Notes under the pieces: model-generated | The model's input: the letters and a program-made list of their open reading frames with translations, nothing else | Database searches by the model: none | What the model was told of the DNA's origin: nothing | Translations under genes and position numbers: made by a program | In this document: positions 37,770 to 46,565 of the stretch, in pieces | How positions within the stretch are numbered: position 1 is the first letter of the stretch | How the letters are laid out: each line of letters opens with the position of its first letter | Assembly: GCA_903928445.1 (NCBI GenBank) | Contig: CAIYRB010000097.1 | Location: 1 to 64,000, forward strand | DNA: 64,000 bases | Reading direction: 5' to 3' | Origin: an uncultured Pseudomonadota bacterium | GTDB taxonomy: Bacteria > Bdellovibrionota_B > Oligoflexia > Oligoflexales > CAIYRB01

Positions 37770-38570
37770 TCAATCCCCGCATCCTTCGACTCTAGACTGT
37801 TTAAAGTCGCCAATTCCGCCACCATATTGCTCCCGGGCGACATGGTCGATCTGCTGTAGAATACCTGGTGCAAGCTCACTCATAGCCGATTTAGTCAGGA
37901 GGACAGTGCCGTAGTCATAGCAGACCTGCCCGGCATCGATACAAACGTGGGCAAGCAGAGAGTCCGGCGTCAGATCTAGCAGGTACCAACGTTCGTGATA
38001 GCCGGAAAAATTTTCGTAGGCCACCTCCACGGCACCTGAATTGAGCCTGAGAAAGCTGCCATGGGCGCTGGTCAAGCGGCTGGCGCCGTTCAGCGTCAGT
38101 GGCACGGAAAAGTTTACTCGTATGAGCTGGCTCGCCTCTTTACCAGCGGCAAAATCAAAGCGCTGGCAATCATAGTCGAATATATGGGTGCCGCCGTAGG
38201 AGGCAGCAAACCAATAGCTACCAGTTAGTTCTGGTAACGGCAGCGTCGGTCGGTTGCCATGCTCGTAGTTTGGCAGGATCGCAAAGCCAAGATCGACGCA
38301 GCGACTGTCAAAGACGCACTGGCTGGTCTTGTTGATGCGATCTGACTGGTAAAAGAATCCGCAGGTCGAGGGACATTTAATCTTGTCGTCTCCGCAGCCG
38401 CGGACACAGCCAAGCCAGTTGCGGCATTCCTCTTCGATGCCACACTGGAGCAATGTGACGGCGCAGCTCTTTAGTAAACAGATCGGATCGTCTGCAGCAG
38501 GAGCGAAGGCAAAGGACCGGGTTGTGAGGAGTAGTCCGAGACTCATGACCATGGGTCGTAGGGTGTTCAT
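37770..38570 (-). CDS. Exported violaxanthin de-epoxidase-like (VDE lipocalin) protein
   Basis: This 266-residue protein has a signal peptide and strong resemblance to plant violaxanthin de-epoxidase. A Cys-rich N-terminal domain (CLLKSC, LLQC, EEEC, WLGC-x2-GC, KC, STCG, SQC and RC within about 70 residues) is followed by a lipocalin domain. That domain has the entry LTGSYWFAASYGG, the active-site-like stretch IFDYDCQRFDF, GYHERWYLL, and the ending TKSAMSELAPGILQQI. In plants the enzyme removes epoxide groups from xanthophylls using ascorbate. Here the substrate is unknown, since no carotenoid or photosynthesis gene is nearby. The ATG at 38570 is used because TGAGGC lies before it and the hydrophobic signal begins there. 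It is divergent from a SOUL lipoprotein gene. Confidence 0.8.
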   Translation of the reverse strand: MNTLRPMVMSLGLLLTTRSFAFAPAADDPICLLKSCAVTLLQCGIEEECRNWLGCVRGCGDDKIKCPSTCGFFYQSDRINKTSQCVFDSRCVDLGFAILPNYEHGNRPTLPLPELTGSYWFAASYGGTHIFDYDCQRFDFAAGKEASQLIRVNFSVPLTLNGASRLTSAHGSFLRLNSGAVEVAYENFSGYHERWYLLDLTPDSLLAHVCIDAGQVCYDYGTVLLTKSAMSELAPGILQQIDHVAREQYGGGIGDFKQSRVEGCGD

Positions 38571-38838
38571 GTTTTGCCTCAAAAAGTCGATTTGGTGACG
38601 GTGCGTGTGTCGCCGATCGATAGGATTTGCAACTGGCATCCTGCCTGTCTTCCTTTACAATTCCAACTGTCGTTGGCTTTTAATGGATATGTAAGCTAGT
38701 CCTTGATTCTGAGGCATGGGGATATCATGGGCGTCGGGAAAGCCGACTGGATAACATAGTTTGTTGGTGACAGTAGGGGATTCGAGGATACATTCAGAGC
38801 AGCATAGTCGATCATACTACGCAACAAAGTCACCGCTG

Positions 38839-39459
38839 ATGAGGTCAAAGCTGCTAAACTTGCTTTTGGGTGTGGTTGCCGTACTTATAGGGTTGGAGGG
38901 ATGTATGTCCGTTAAAACTCCCAAATACGATATCGCCACCAGCGACGACAGCATCGAAGTGCGCCGTTACGAGCCGCTGATCGTCGCCGAGACCAAAGTC
39001 AGAGGCGAATTTGGTGACGCTGCGAATATTGGCTTTCGTCGGCTCGCCAACTATATCTTTGGCGGCAACAAGGCGCAGACAAAGATCGCCATGACCGCCC
39101 CCGTAGCGCAGACCGCATTCAGCGAAAAAATTGCGATGACGGCACCGGTCGCACAATCCGAGGTTGATGGCGCCTTCGTCATCGCCTTTACGATGCCTGC
39201 AGATTACACGCTGGCTACCCTGCCAATACCGAACGATCCGTCCGTGACGCTACGGGCGGTACCAGCGCAAAAGGTCGCTGCCATACGCTTTTCGGGCTTT
39301 TGGAGCGAATCGCGATACAAGGAGCATCTGACCATACTCCAAGATTGGATGCAAGAACGCGGCTTCGCTGCGGCCGCTCCACCTACTTGGGCGCGCTATA
39401 ATCCGCCTTGGACTCCGTGGTTTCTACGGCGCAATGAGATCTTGATCGATATCAGGTGA
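38839..39459 (+). CDS. SOUL-family heme-binding-like lipoprotein
   Basis: This 206-residue protein has a signal peptide ending in lipobox LEGC, followed by a SOUL/HBP domain. Characteristic motifs are YDIATSDDSIEVRRYEP near the start, the tandem KIAMTAPVAQ repeats (residues about 83-106), FTMPADYTLATLPIP and VAAIRFSGFWSE. Proteins of this family bind heme or other tetrapyrroles in eukaryotes; in bacteria the ligand is usually unproven. The chosen ATG gives a good signal peptide, though it lacks a clear ribosome site; the frame is open further upstream. Two hairpins follow the stop. It is divergent from the VDE-like gene and may share its promoter region. Confidence 0.8.
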   Translation: MRSKLLNLLLGVVAVLIGLEGCMSVKTPKYDIATSDDSIEVRRYEPLIVAETKVRGEFGDAANIGFRRLANYIFGGNKAQTKIAMTAPVAQTAFSEKIAMTAPVAQSEVDGAFVIAFTMPADYTLATLPIPNDPSVTLRAVPAQKVAAIRFSGFWSESRYKEHLTILQDWMQERGFAAAAPPTWARYNPPWTPWFLRRNEILIDIR

Positions 39460-39488
39460 ATCACGTCCTGGGCGTCACTGACTAGGTC

Positions 39489-39579
39489 TCCTGGGAGCCA
39501 GGAAAGAGCGAGCTCCGAGCCGGTGTCTACACTCAATGCACTAGCTCGTATGAGCTTTACTAAGCCAGGATGACCTGGC
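39489..39579. terminator. Two small hairpins between convergent SOUL and sucA genes
   Basis: TCCTGG-gag-CCAGGA at 39489-39503 and GCCAGG-atga-CCTGGC at 39564-39579 lie in the 212-base gap between convergent genes. Neither has a T-run. Further right are three AAAGTTC copies and two GACTGACCCC copies, one of them close to the sucA stop. Confidence 0.4.
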
Positions 39580-39671
39580 GCTAGAAGCGGTCGGTTCGAA
39601 TGTTAGAGCAGGCGACTGACCCCAAAGTTCCCAAAGTTCAAAAGTTCAAAATCTGCTGGCTGAGAGATCAG

Positions 39672-42485
39672 CTAGTTACAGCTAGTGACTGACCCCTTAG
39701 ACAGCGCGTCTTGGATGATGCGCTTTTGCTCCAGCTCGTGCGCCTTGGCCGACCCTTCGGCAGGAGTGCCGCTGTTTTTGCGGCCGCTGTAGCTGAGCTT
39801 TTGGTTTGGTCTGAGGACCTCCAAGAGGCGCCCACGGACAAAATTCCAGCCGCCCATATTCTGCGGTTCCTCTTGGGCCCAAATGATCTCGTTGAGGCGT
39901 GGATAGGAGCCGAGTAGCGCCTCCATTTGGCCATAGGGAAAGGGATAGAGCTGTTCCAAGCGAATGATGGGTACGCCAGTGTATTCTTTTTGTTCGGTTC
40001 GAGCTTTGATCAGATCGTAGTAGATCTTGCCGCTGCAAAAGACCACGCGCTCGACCTGGTCCTTGCCGGCCGTGGCATCGTCCAGCACCTCTTGAAAGCG
40101 ACTGCTTTCAAAGTCGGCGAGCGGCGAAATACAAAGTGGATCGCGCAGTAAACTCTTTGGCGTCATCACCACCAGAGGCTTGCGGAATTCACGATGCAGC
40201 TGACGGCGCAGTGCATGGTAGTGCTGCGCCGGCGTCGACGGAATGACCACCTGGATATTGAGATTGCCGCACAGTTGCAGGAACCGCTCGGGGCGCACAC
40301 TCGAGTGTTCGGGGCCCTGACCTTCATGGCCATGAGGGAGCAGTAAAACCAATGAGCAGGTCTGTTTCCACTTGGCCTCGGAGGCCGATAGGAACTGATC
40401 GATGACGATTTGCGCGCCGTTGGCGAAGTCACCAAACTGCGCCTCCCAGGCGACAAAACCCTCTGGGTCAGCCACGGAGTAGCCAAATTCAAAGCCTAGA
40501 CAGCCCTGCTCTGACAGCGGGCTGTTGATCACATTGACGGCGCCTTGATTCGCGCTCAGGTGATTCAGCGGTTCGTAGCGTTGATTGGTTTCAAAGTCCG
40601 TATAGACGGCATGCCGGCTGGTAAAGGTGCCGCGTTGCGCGTCTTGACCGGTAAAGCGCACATGGTGGCCTTCCAGCGCCAAGGTGCTAAGTGCCAGTAG
40701 TTCGCCAAGCCCCCAGTCTACCGCACCCTTGCCTTCGACCATTTTCTGCCGGTTTTCGAGCAAGCGAGCGAGCTTGGGATGTGGGGTGAAACCCGTCGGG
40801 ACCCGGGTCACCTTTTGCACGATGTCACGGAGTTGGGCCGCTGCCACACCGGTTTCGACCGGGCGCGCGACATCTTCGCGGCTTGCCTTCTTGTAGGGTA
40901 GGCTCTTTTGCAGCGAGGCCGGAATGATCGGCGCTGGAATCTGCGGCGTTTTTTTACCGTGAACGGCATCGTAGGCGGCCTGCATTACATCGCGGAACTC
41001 ACTCGCCTCCTTTTCAACATCGGCAATCGTCAAGACGCCCTCGGCGACGAGTTGGTCACCGTAGCTTTTAAACACCGTCGGGTGAGAGGCGATATTGCGG
41101 TACATCAGCGGCTGAGTGAATGCGGGCTCATCGCCCTCATTGTGACCATGCCGACGGTAGCCGATGAGGTCGATGATGATATCGCGCTGGAACTTCTGAC
41201 GGAAAGCCATCGCCAAGCGGCCACACCAGTTCACCGCTTCCGGATCATCGGCATTGACGTGCAACACCGGGGCCCGGATCATCTTGGCGATATCAGAGCT
41301 GTAGTTGGTCGAGCGGCTTTCGGTAGGCTCAGTCGTAAAACCGATTTGGTTGTTGGTGATGATGTGTAGCGTACCGCCGGTGGTGTACCCGGTTAGCTGC
41401 GACAGGTTCAGAGTCTCAGCGACGGTCCCTTGGCCGACAAAAGAGGCATCGCCGTGCATCAAGATGGGCAACACGCGGCGGCGCTCACTATCGCCGAGCA
41501 GGCGCTGGCGAGCACGGGCGAAGCCCTCGACAACAGGGTTAACAACTTCGAGATGACTTGGATTTGGCGACAGGTACAGACGGACCCGGTCACCATTCAT
41601 CGTCCCCACTTCGCTGGCAAAGCCCATGTGGTACTTGACGTCGCCGTCGATGTCGTAGGGATTATATTCGGTGCCTTCGAACTGATTAAGCATCAGCTCG
41701 TAGCTCTTACCGAGGAAGTTCACCAGCACGTTTAAGCGACCGCGGTGGGCCATGCCTAAACAAATCTCTTCGACGCCCAACTTAACGCCGTCAGCAGCAA
41801 CGAGGTCTAGCAAGGGAATGAGGGTGTCGAGGCCTTCGAGAGAGAAGCGCTTGGTGCCGATGTAGCGACGACCGAGAAACTGCTCAAAGCCCTCAGCCTG
41901 AGCTAGCTTGCGCAGAATTTGCTTCTTCTCTTGCACGGTCAGGGTTGGCTTGTTGCGACAACTCTCCATCTGATCTTGCAACCAGGTCACGGTGGTGATG
42001 TCGTTGACTTCGCGGAAGTCAGCGCCAATGCGGCCGCAGTAGGTTGAGGACAGCAGGGCATTGATGTCGGGAAAGGTCATCGCCCGCTCGGGCAAGTTGG
42101 CCGGATGAAACAAACGCACCGGACTCACCGTCTGCAGACCATGAGCCGCAGGCAGCATGTCACTGGCAATCCCAGGCGCCGAGGCTAGCGGATTCAAATG
42201 CGCCGATAAATGCCCAAGGCGGCGGTAGGCGTTGATAAAGGCCTCGACCTTTGCCGTGTCGTGGTCTTCCGCGGGAGTGGCACCGCCGCCACTGGGAGCA
42301 CTCATGGCCCCGACCAATGGATCACCGGCGGCGGCGAAGTCATAACCGGCAAAGAACTGCTGCCAGGTTACGTCGACGCTGTTCGGATCCTGCTTATAAG
42401 CGGCATACATCCGCTCTAGGAAAGCCACGTTGGTGGCGGTGGCAAAGCTAAACTTTGATGATCCTGAGGCCTCTTGCTGAGACAT
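39672..42485 (-). CDS. sucA: 2-oxoglutarate dehydrogenase E1 component
   Basis: This thiamine-diphosphate E1 subunit of the 2-oxoglutarate dehydrogenase complex decarboxylates 2-oxoglutarate and succinylates the lipoyl domain of E2 in the TCA cycle. At 937 residues it matches the normal length. It has the N-terminal E2-interaction segment (ATNVAFLERMYAAYKQDP), HRGRLNVLVN, the cofactor motif GDASFVGQGTVAETL and GYRRHGHNEGDEPAFTQP, the C-terminal half with VNVINSPLSEQGCLGFEFGYS, and LPHGHEGQGPEHSS. It is the last gene of a sucB-lpd-sucA run, 52 bases after lpd, with AGGATC ahead of its ATG. The TCA branch is therefore complete for this complex. Confidence 0.95.
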   Translation of the reverse strand: MSQQEASGSSKFSFATATNVAFLERMYAAYKQDPNSVDVTWQQFFAGYDFAAAGDPLVGAMSAPSGGGATPAEDHDTAKVEAFINAYRRLGHLSAHLNPLASAPGIASDMLPAAHGLQTVSPVRLFHPANLPERAMTFPDINALLSSTYCGRIGADFREVNDITTVTWLQDQMESCRNKPTLTVQEKKQILRKLAQAEGFEQFLGRRYIGTKRFSLEGLDTLIPLLDLVAADGVKLGVEEICLGMAHRGRLNVLVNFLGKSYELMLNQFEGTEYNPYDIDGDVKYHMGFASEVGTMNGDRVRLYLSPNPSHLEVVNPVVEGFARARQRLLGDSERRRVLPILMHGDASFVGQGTVAETLNLSQLTGYTTGGTLHIITNNQIGFTTEPTESRSTNYSSDIAKMIRAPVLHVNADDPEAVNWCGRLAMAFRQKFQRDIIIDLIGYRRHGHNEGDEPAFTQPLMYRNIASHPTVFKSYGDQLVAEGVLTIADVEKEASEFRDVMQAAYDAVHGKKTPQIPAPIIPASLQKSLPYKKASREDVARPVETGVAAAQLRDIVQKVTRVPTGFTPHPKLARLLENRQKMVEGKGAVDWGLGELLALSTLALEGHHVRFTGQDAQRGTFTSRHAVYTDFETNQRYEPLNHLSANQGAVNVINSPLSEQGCLGFEFGYSVADPEGFVAWEAQFGDFANGAQIVIDQFLSASEAKWKQTCSLVLLLPHGHEGQGPEHSSVRPERFLQLCGNLNIQVVIPSTPAQHYHALRRQLHREFRKPLVVMTPKSLLRDPLCISPLADFESSRFQEVLDDATAGKDQVERVVFCSGKIYYDLIKARTEQKEYTGVPIIRLEQLYPFPYGQMEALLGSYPRLNEIIWAQEEPQNMGGWNFVRGRLLEVLRPNQKLSYSGRKNSGTPAEGSAKAHELEQKRIIQDALSKGSVTSCN

Positions 42486-42537
42486 GCTTTATGATCCTTT
42501 AGCGACTTCCCAGTCACTACTACCAATGGCTGGGCGT

Positions 42538-43941
42538 TCAGATATGGATACTTCGCTTGTCGACACCAAGGGCCGCTTCCTTAACACTCTCGGATAAAGT
42601 CGGGTGGGCATGGGTCGATCTGGCGATATCCTCCGCACTGGCTCCGAACTCGATCGCAACGACTAGTTCGGCAATTAGTTCAGAGGCATTCGGGCCTAAG
42701 ATATGCGCGCCGACGATGCGATCGGACTTGGCATCGGCGATGATTTTAACGAATCCTTCGGTGTTACCAAAGGCTTTTGCCCGGCCGTTGGCGAGGAAGG
42801 GAAACTTGCCGACCTTGACGGCCAGACCTTGTTGCTTGGCCGCCTCTTCGCTCAGGCCGACTGCGGCAACCTCCGGCCAAGTGTAAACAACCCCCGGAAT
42901 AGCCTCGTAGTTTACATGTCCGGCACGTCCAGCAATAAGCTCGGCGCAGGCCACGCCTTCGTCTTCACTTTTATGCGCCAGCATCGGTCCACGGATCACG
43001 TCGCCGATCGCCCAGACGCCAGCCACCGGGGTCCTATAGTGTTCATCCACTGGTACTTTGCCGCCGGCTTCTAGCTTTAAGCCAATGGCTTCAATGTTTA
43101 AACCTTCTGTATAGGCGCGGCGACCAACCGCTACGAGCATCCGGTCGCCTTTAATTTCAACCGTACTACCGTCGGCTTTTTGGCAAACGGCGGTGACTTC
43201 ACCATTGGCCTTGCGGGTTTCCACCAGTTTGGTCTCGAGGTGAAAGCTGACGCCTTCCTTTTGCATGATCTTCAGCAGGCCCTTGCTGAGCTCCAAGTCC
43301 ATCCCGGGAAGGATCGTCGTCAGTGCCTCGATCACCGTAACCTCGGCGCCGAGGCGACGCCAGACGCTACCCATTTCCAGACCGATCACGCCGCCACCGA
43401 CCACGATGAGGTGCTTAGGCACCGAGGCGAACTTGAGGGCTCCCGTCGAGCTGACGATCTGCTCGCGATCAAACTTGGCCGGCGGAATCTCAATCGGCTT
43501 ACTGCCAGTGGCGATGACGATATTTTTGGCTTTGTAGGTGACCTCACCCTCGGCACCGACGACTTTCACCGTCGTACTATCGACAAAGCTGCCGCGTCCT
43601 TTGAGCCAGGTCACTTTGTTCTTTTTAAACAAGCCCGCAACGCCGCCGGTCAAGCCCTTGACGATTTCGTCTTTGCGTTTGAGCATGGTCGGCAAGTCCA
43701 AGCTAGTCTTCTCGACTTTGACGCCGTGCTTCGCCAAGTCATGGAGCGTATGCGAGTAGTACTCGCTTGATTGCAGTAGCGCCTTACTTGGGATGCAGCC
43801 GACGTTCAAGCAGGTACCACCAAGCGACTGCTCGTACTCGACGCAGGCGGTGTTCAGTCCAAGCTGCGCCGCGCGTATCGCACAGACATAGCCACCGGGA
43901 CCGGAGCCGATCACGATCACGTCAAATTCTTGTGCCGCCAT
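42538..43941 (-). CDS. lpd: Dihydrolipoyl dehydrogenase (E3)
   Basis: This FAD-dependent E3 subunit reoxidises dihydrolipoyl groups of E2 and passes electrons to NAD. The 467-residue product shows the FAD site VIGSGPGGYVCAIRAAQLG, the redox disulfide GGTCLNVGCIPSKALL, the NAD fold VVGGGVIGLEMGSVWRR, the second FAD motif GDVIRGPMLAHKSEDEG and the catalytic His-Glu pair in HAHPTLSESVKEAALG. It lies between sucB and sucA, starting five bases after the sucB stop, so it is the dedicated E3 of this complex and may also serve pyruvate dehydrogenase or glycine cleavage. Confidence 0.96.
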   Translation of the reverse strand: MAAQEFDVIVIGSGPGGYVCAIRAAQLGLNTACVEYEQSLGGTCLNVGCIPSKALLQSSEYYSHTLHDLAKHGVKVEKTSLDLPTMLKRKDEIVKGLTGGVAGLFKKNKVTWLKGRGSFVDSTTVKVVGAEGEVTYKAKNIVIATGSKPIEIPPAKFDREQIVSSTGALKFASVPKHLIVVGGGVIGLEMGSVWRRLGAEVTVIEALTTILPGMDLELSKGLLKIMQKEGVSFHLETKLVETRKANGEVTAVCQKADGSTVEIKGDRMLVAVGRRAYTEGLNIEAIGLKLEAGGKVPVDEHYRTPVAGVWAIGDVIRGPMLAHKSEDEGVACAELIAGRAGHVNYEAIPGVVYTWPEVAAVGLSEEAAKQQGLAVKVGKFPFLANGRAKAFGNTEGFVKIIADAKSDRIVGAHILGPNASELIAELVVAIEFGASAEDIARSTHAHPTLSESVKEAALGVDKRSIHI

Positions 43942-43946
43942 GGACC

Positions 43947-45212
43947 TTAGACTCCCAGAAGTAATCTGGTCGGATCTTCGACCAGCTCTTTGATTTTGAC
44001 TAAAAACTGCACGGCCTCTTTACCATCAACAATGCGATGGTCATAGGACAAGGCCAGATACATCATCGGCCGAATCACCACCTGACCATTGAGCGCGATG
44101 GGGCGCTCCTCGATCTTGTGCATGCCGAGGATGGCACTTTGCGGTGGATTGAGGATCGGGGTGGAAAGTAGCGAGCCAAAGGTACCACCATTTGAAATGG
44201 TAAATGTGCCGCCATTTAGCTGCTCAACGGTGATTTTACCGTCACGGGCCTTGCCTGCATAAAAGGCAATGGCTTGCTCGATCTCGGCCATCGACAATTT
44301 GTCGGCGTCGCGAATCACCGGCACCACCAGACCACGGTCGCCTGAGACCGCCACACCAAGGTCGTAATAGTCGTGGTAGACGATCTCATTGCCTTCGATC
44401 CAACCATTGATTGCCGGAAACGCCTTCAGTGCTTCGATCGCGGCGCGCACAAAGAAGCTCATAAAGCCCAGACCGATGCCGTGCTTTTCCTTAAACCCAT
44501 CTTTGTATTGCTTACGCAGGTCCATCACCGCCTTCATATCCACTTCATTGAAGGTGGTGAGAATCGCGGCGGTATTTTGCGCATGAATCAAGCGCTCGGC
44601 GACCCGCCGGCGCAGCATCGACAAGGGCTCGCGGCGCTCGCCACGCGCTCCTGCGGCGGCCTGCGGCTGCGGTAATTTCAGCTCAGGACCTTTCGCTGCG
44701 GGCGCAGCAACCTTGGCCGGCGCGACTGCGGCCACTGCCACAGCGGCGCCACCTTCGAGATGATTCAACACATCGCCCTTGGTCAAACGTCCGCCTTTGC
44801 CGGTCGCCTCGATGGACTTGGGATCGATTTGATGCTCTTCAACTAAACGGCGCGCTGCTGGCATCAGCACTGGGCCACTGTCTGCGGCGGCTTTTGCAGC
44901 GGCAGGGGGCGGCGGTGGCGGTGTGACCTTCGCCGCTGCAGCCTTGTCGCTCTTGCCGGTTTTTGCCGCGCCAGCCCCAGACGTTTCCAGTCGACCGATG
45001 ACTTGGCCGATCGCCACTGTAGCGCCGTCCTTGGCTAGGATCTCGAGAACGCCGTCGCTTTCCGCCACGACCTCGACGGTGGCTTTATCCGTCTCTAATT
45101 CCAGTAGGACGTCGTCGCGTTTAACGCTATCCCCCGAGGCTTTGTGCCACTTGTGGATCATCGCTTCCTGTACCGACTCGCCAACCGCTGGAACCTTGAC
45201 GTCTACTGCCAT
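43947..45212 (-). CDS. sucB: Dihydrolipoyllysine-residue succinyltransferase (E2)
   Basis: This E2 core of 2-oxoglutarate dehydrogenase transfers succinyl from lipoyl-lysine to CoA. The 421-residue product has one lipoyl domain with the modified lysine in [12 protein letters not shown] (near residue 42), an Ala/Pro/Lys linker, the subunit-binding domain ([15 protein letters not shown] ... [12 protein letters not shown]) and the catalytic domain ending in [17 protein letters not shown]. The ATG at 45212 is chosen because GGAG precedes it and the lipoyl domain starts there; the open frame continues 46 codons upstream without function. It is the first gene of the run, divergent from an MscS channel gene. 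Confidence 0.95.
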   Translation of the reverse strand: MAVDVKVPAVGESVQEAMIHKWHKASGDSVKRDDVLLELETDKATVEVVAESDGVLEILAKDGATVAIGQVIGRLETSGAGAAKTGKSDKAAAAKVTPPPPPPAAAKAAADSGPVLMPAARRLVEEHQIDPKSIEATGKGGRLTKGDVLNHLEGGAAVAVAAVAPAKVAAPAAKGPELKLPQPQAAAGARGERREPLSMLRRRVAERLIHAQNTAAILTTFNEVDMKAVMDLRKQYKDGFKEKHGIGLGFMSFFVRAAIEALKAFPAINGWIEGNEIVYHDYYDLGVAVSGDRGLVVPVIRDADKLSMAEIEQAIAFYAGKARDGKITVEQLNGGTFTISNGGTFGSLLSTPILNPPQSAILGMHKIEERPIALNGQVVIRPMMYLALSYDHRIVDGKEAVQFLVKIKELVEDPTRLLLGV

Positions 45213-45385
45213 GCCATTTGCTCCGGAGAAAAACTGGGCAACACCCAACAAGCGCAATCCCGACCGCCTCGCCCCCGAGTGTACCCAACTGGGTCGGACG
45301 TTGCAAAGCCTGCCGGGCGGTCTATACTCGAGGCGATGCCACTCGTCCACGACGACTCCTTACGGACCCAGGGGAAACACCGACG

Positions 45386-46510
45386 ATGTCTGAACAGCTA
45401 GCCGACGCCCCCTCCTTAGCCGAACGCCTTCTCCACCTTTCCCAGTATGATTTGGCCAAAGACATCCCCTTGCTCGAAGTGCATTTTTTGAGCAATTCAA
45501 TCTATGCCTACATCCTGACCGTCATGAGCTTTCTCTTGCTCTGGCCGGCCTTCAGCTGGCTGCGTCGCTACCTGGTGCGGCGCTCCGGGGCTTTGGCCGC
45601 AGCCTACCCAAGAAGTTTTTGGGTCTTCGCCCAGACCTTTCTTTGCCAGATCAAACCATCGACCCTGACGCTGCTGGCTTTCTATTGTTCGACCAAGCGC
45701 TTGGCGATGTCGCCACCGCTTGAGCGTGGCATCTATTTGATCACCACCGCGGTGGTGACCATCCAGGTCGTCCAGCTGCTCGGTGAGATCGTCCGCGCCT
45801 TGATTATGCGCACGCGGGGCGGCAAAAGCGATGACCCGGTGATGCGCAACACCACCAACAACCTCACCACAATCGCACTGGTGGCGCTGTGGATCGCAGG
45901 GGTCCTCTTCTTTATGGATAATGCGGGGTACAATGTATCGACTTTTGTCGGTGGCCTGGGCATCGGCGCCGTCGCCATCGCCCTGGCGGCACAGGCGATC
46001 CTTGGCGACACCTTCAGCTCCTTTGCCATCGCCTTGGACAAACCCTTCGAACCAGGCGATTTTATCAATGTCGATAACCTTCAGGGAACCGTCGAGCATA
46101 TCGGCCTAAAGACGACTCGCATCCGTAGCATCGGGGGCGAACTACTCGTCTTCTCTAACTCGGATCTAACCAAGTCGCGCATTCGCAACTTTAAGCGCAT
46201 GGAACAGCGACGGGCGAGTCTCAAGATCCTGGTTCACCCCGAGACCCCAAACCACAAGATCAAACTCGTGCCGGACTTGTTGAAGGCTGCGGTCGAAGGC
46301 CGCAGCCAGACCAAGTTAAGCCAGGCCGGCTTCACCTCGATCAGCGAGGTCGGACTGACTTTTGATGCTGTCTATTATGTATTAAGCGATGACTACCCAC
46401 TGTTTGTCAAAGCCCAGCAGGAGATCAACTATCAGCTGCTCGACAGCTTCGCCAAAGAAGGGATAAAACTGGCCTATAACCCGACCAATGCCATCGTTTT
46501 CAGCACCTAA
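45386..46510 (+). CDS. MscS-family mechanosensitive ion channel
   Basis: This 374-residue inner-membrane channel relieves osmotic pressure on hypo-osmotic shock. It has four or five hydrophobic segments; the pore-lining helix and MscS motif are in TFVGGLGIGAVAIALAAQ, followed by the beta domain QAILGDTFSSFAIALDKPFEPGDFI, GTVEHIGLKTTRIRS and ISNSDL-like FSNSDLTKSRIRNF. The C-terminal alpha/beta domain is complete. The ATG at 45386 is used because GGGGAAA precedes it; the frame is open much further upstream inside the divergent sucB promoter region. It may be co-transcribed with the hydrolase gene that starts 56 bases after it. Confidence 0.86.
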   Translation: MSEQLADAPSLAERLLHLSQYDLAKDIPLLEVHFLSNSIYAYILTVMSFLLLWPAFSWLRRYLVRRSGALAAAYPRSFWVFAQTFLCQIKPSTLTLLAFYCSTKRLAMSPPLERGIYLITTAVVTIQVVQLLGEIVRALIMRTRGGKSDDPVMRNTTNNLTTIALVALWIAGVLFFMDNAGYNVSTFVGGLGIGAVAIALAAQAILGDTFSSFAIALDKPFEPGDFINVDNLQGTVEHIGLKTTRIRSIGGELLVFSNSDLTKSRIRNFKRMEQRRASLKILVHPETPNHKIKLVPDLLKAAVEGRSQTKLSQAGFTSISEVGLTFDAVYYVLSDDYPLFVKAQQEINYQLLDSFAKEGIKLAYNPTNAIVFST

Positions 46511-46565
46511 AATCCCTAGGCTGGCAGCATCTGTCCCGCCTCGTCACTGCGCTAAAGAGGTCTTG

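Noticed and set aside
37770-39459. Photosynthesis or carotenoid gene cluster around the VDE-like gene
   Set aside because: No carotenoid synthesis, reaction-centre or rhodopsin gene lies in the window.
39593-39601. GGTTCGAAT resembling a tRNA T-loop
   Set aside because: No acceptor, D or anticodon stems can be built around it.
43180-43770. 196-codon open frame antisense to lpd
   Set aside because: It mirrors the reading of lpd and has no start context.
45497-46099. 200-codon open frame antisense to the MscS gene
   Set aside because: The plus strand has clear MscS motifs over the same stretch.
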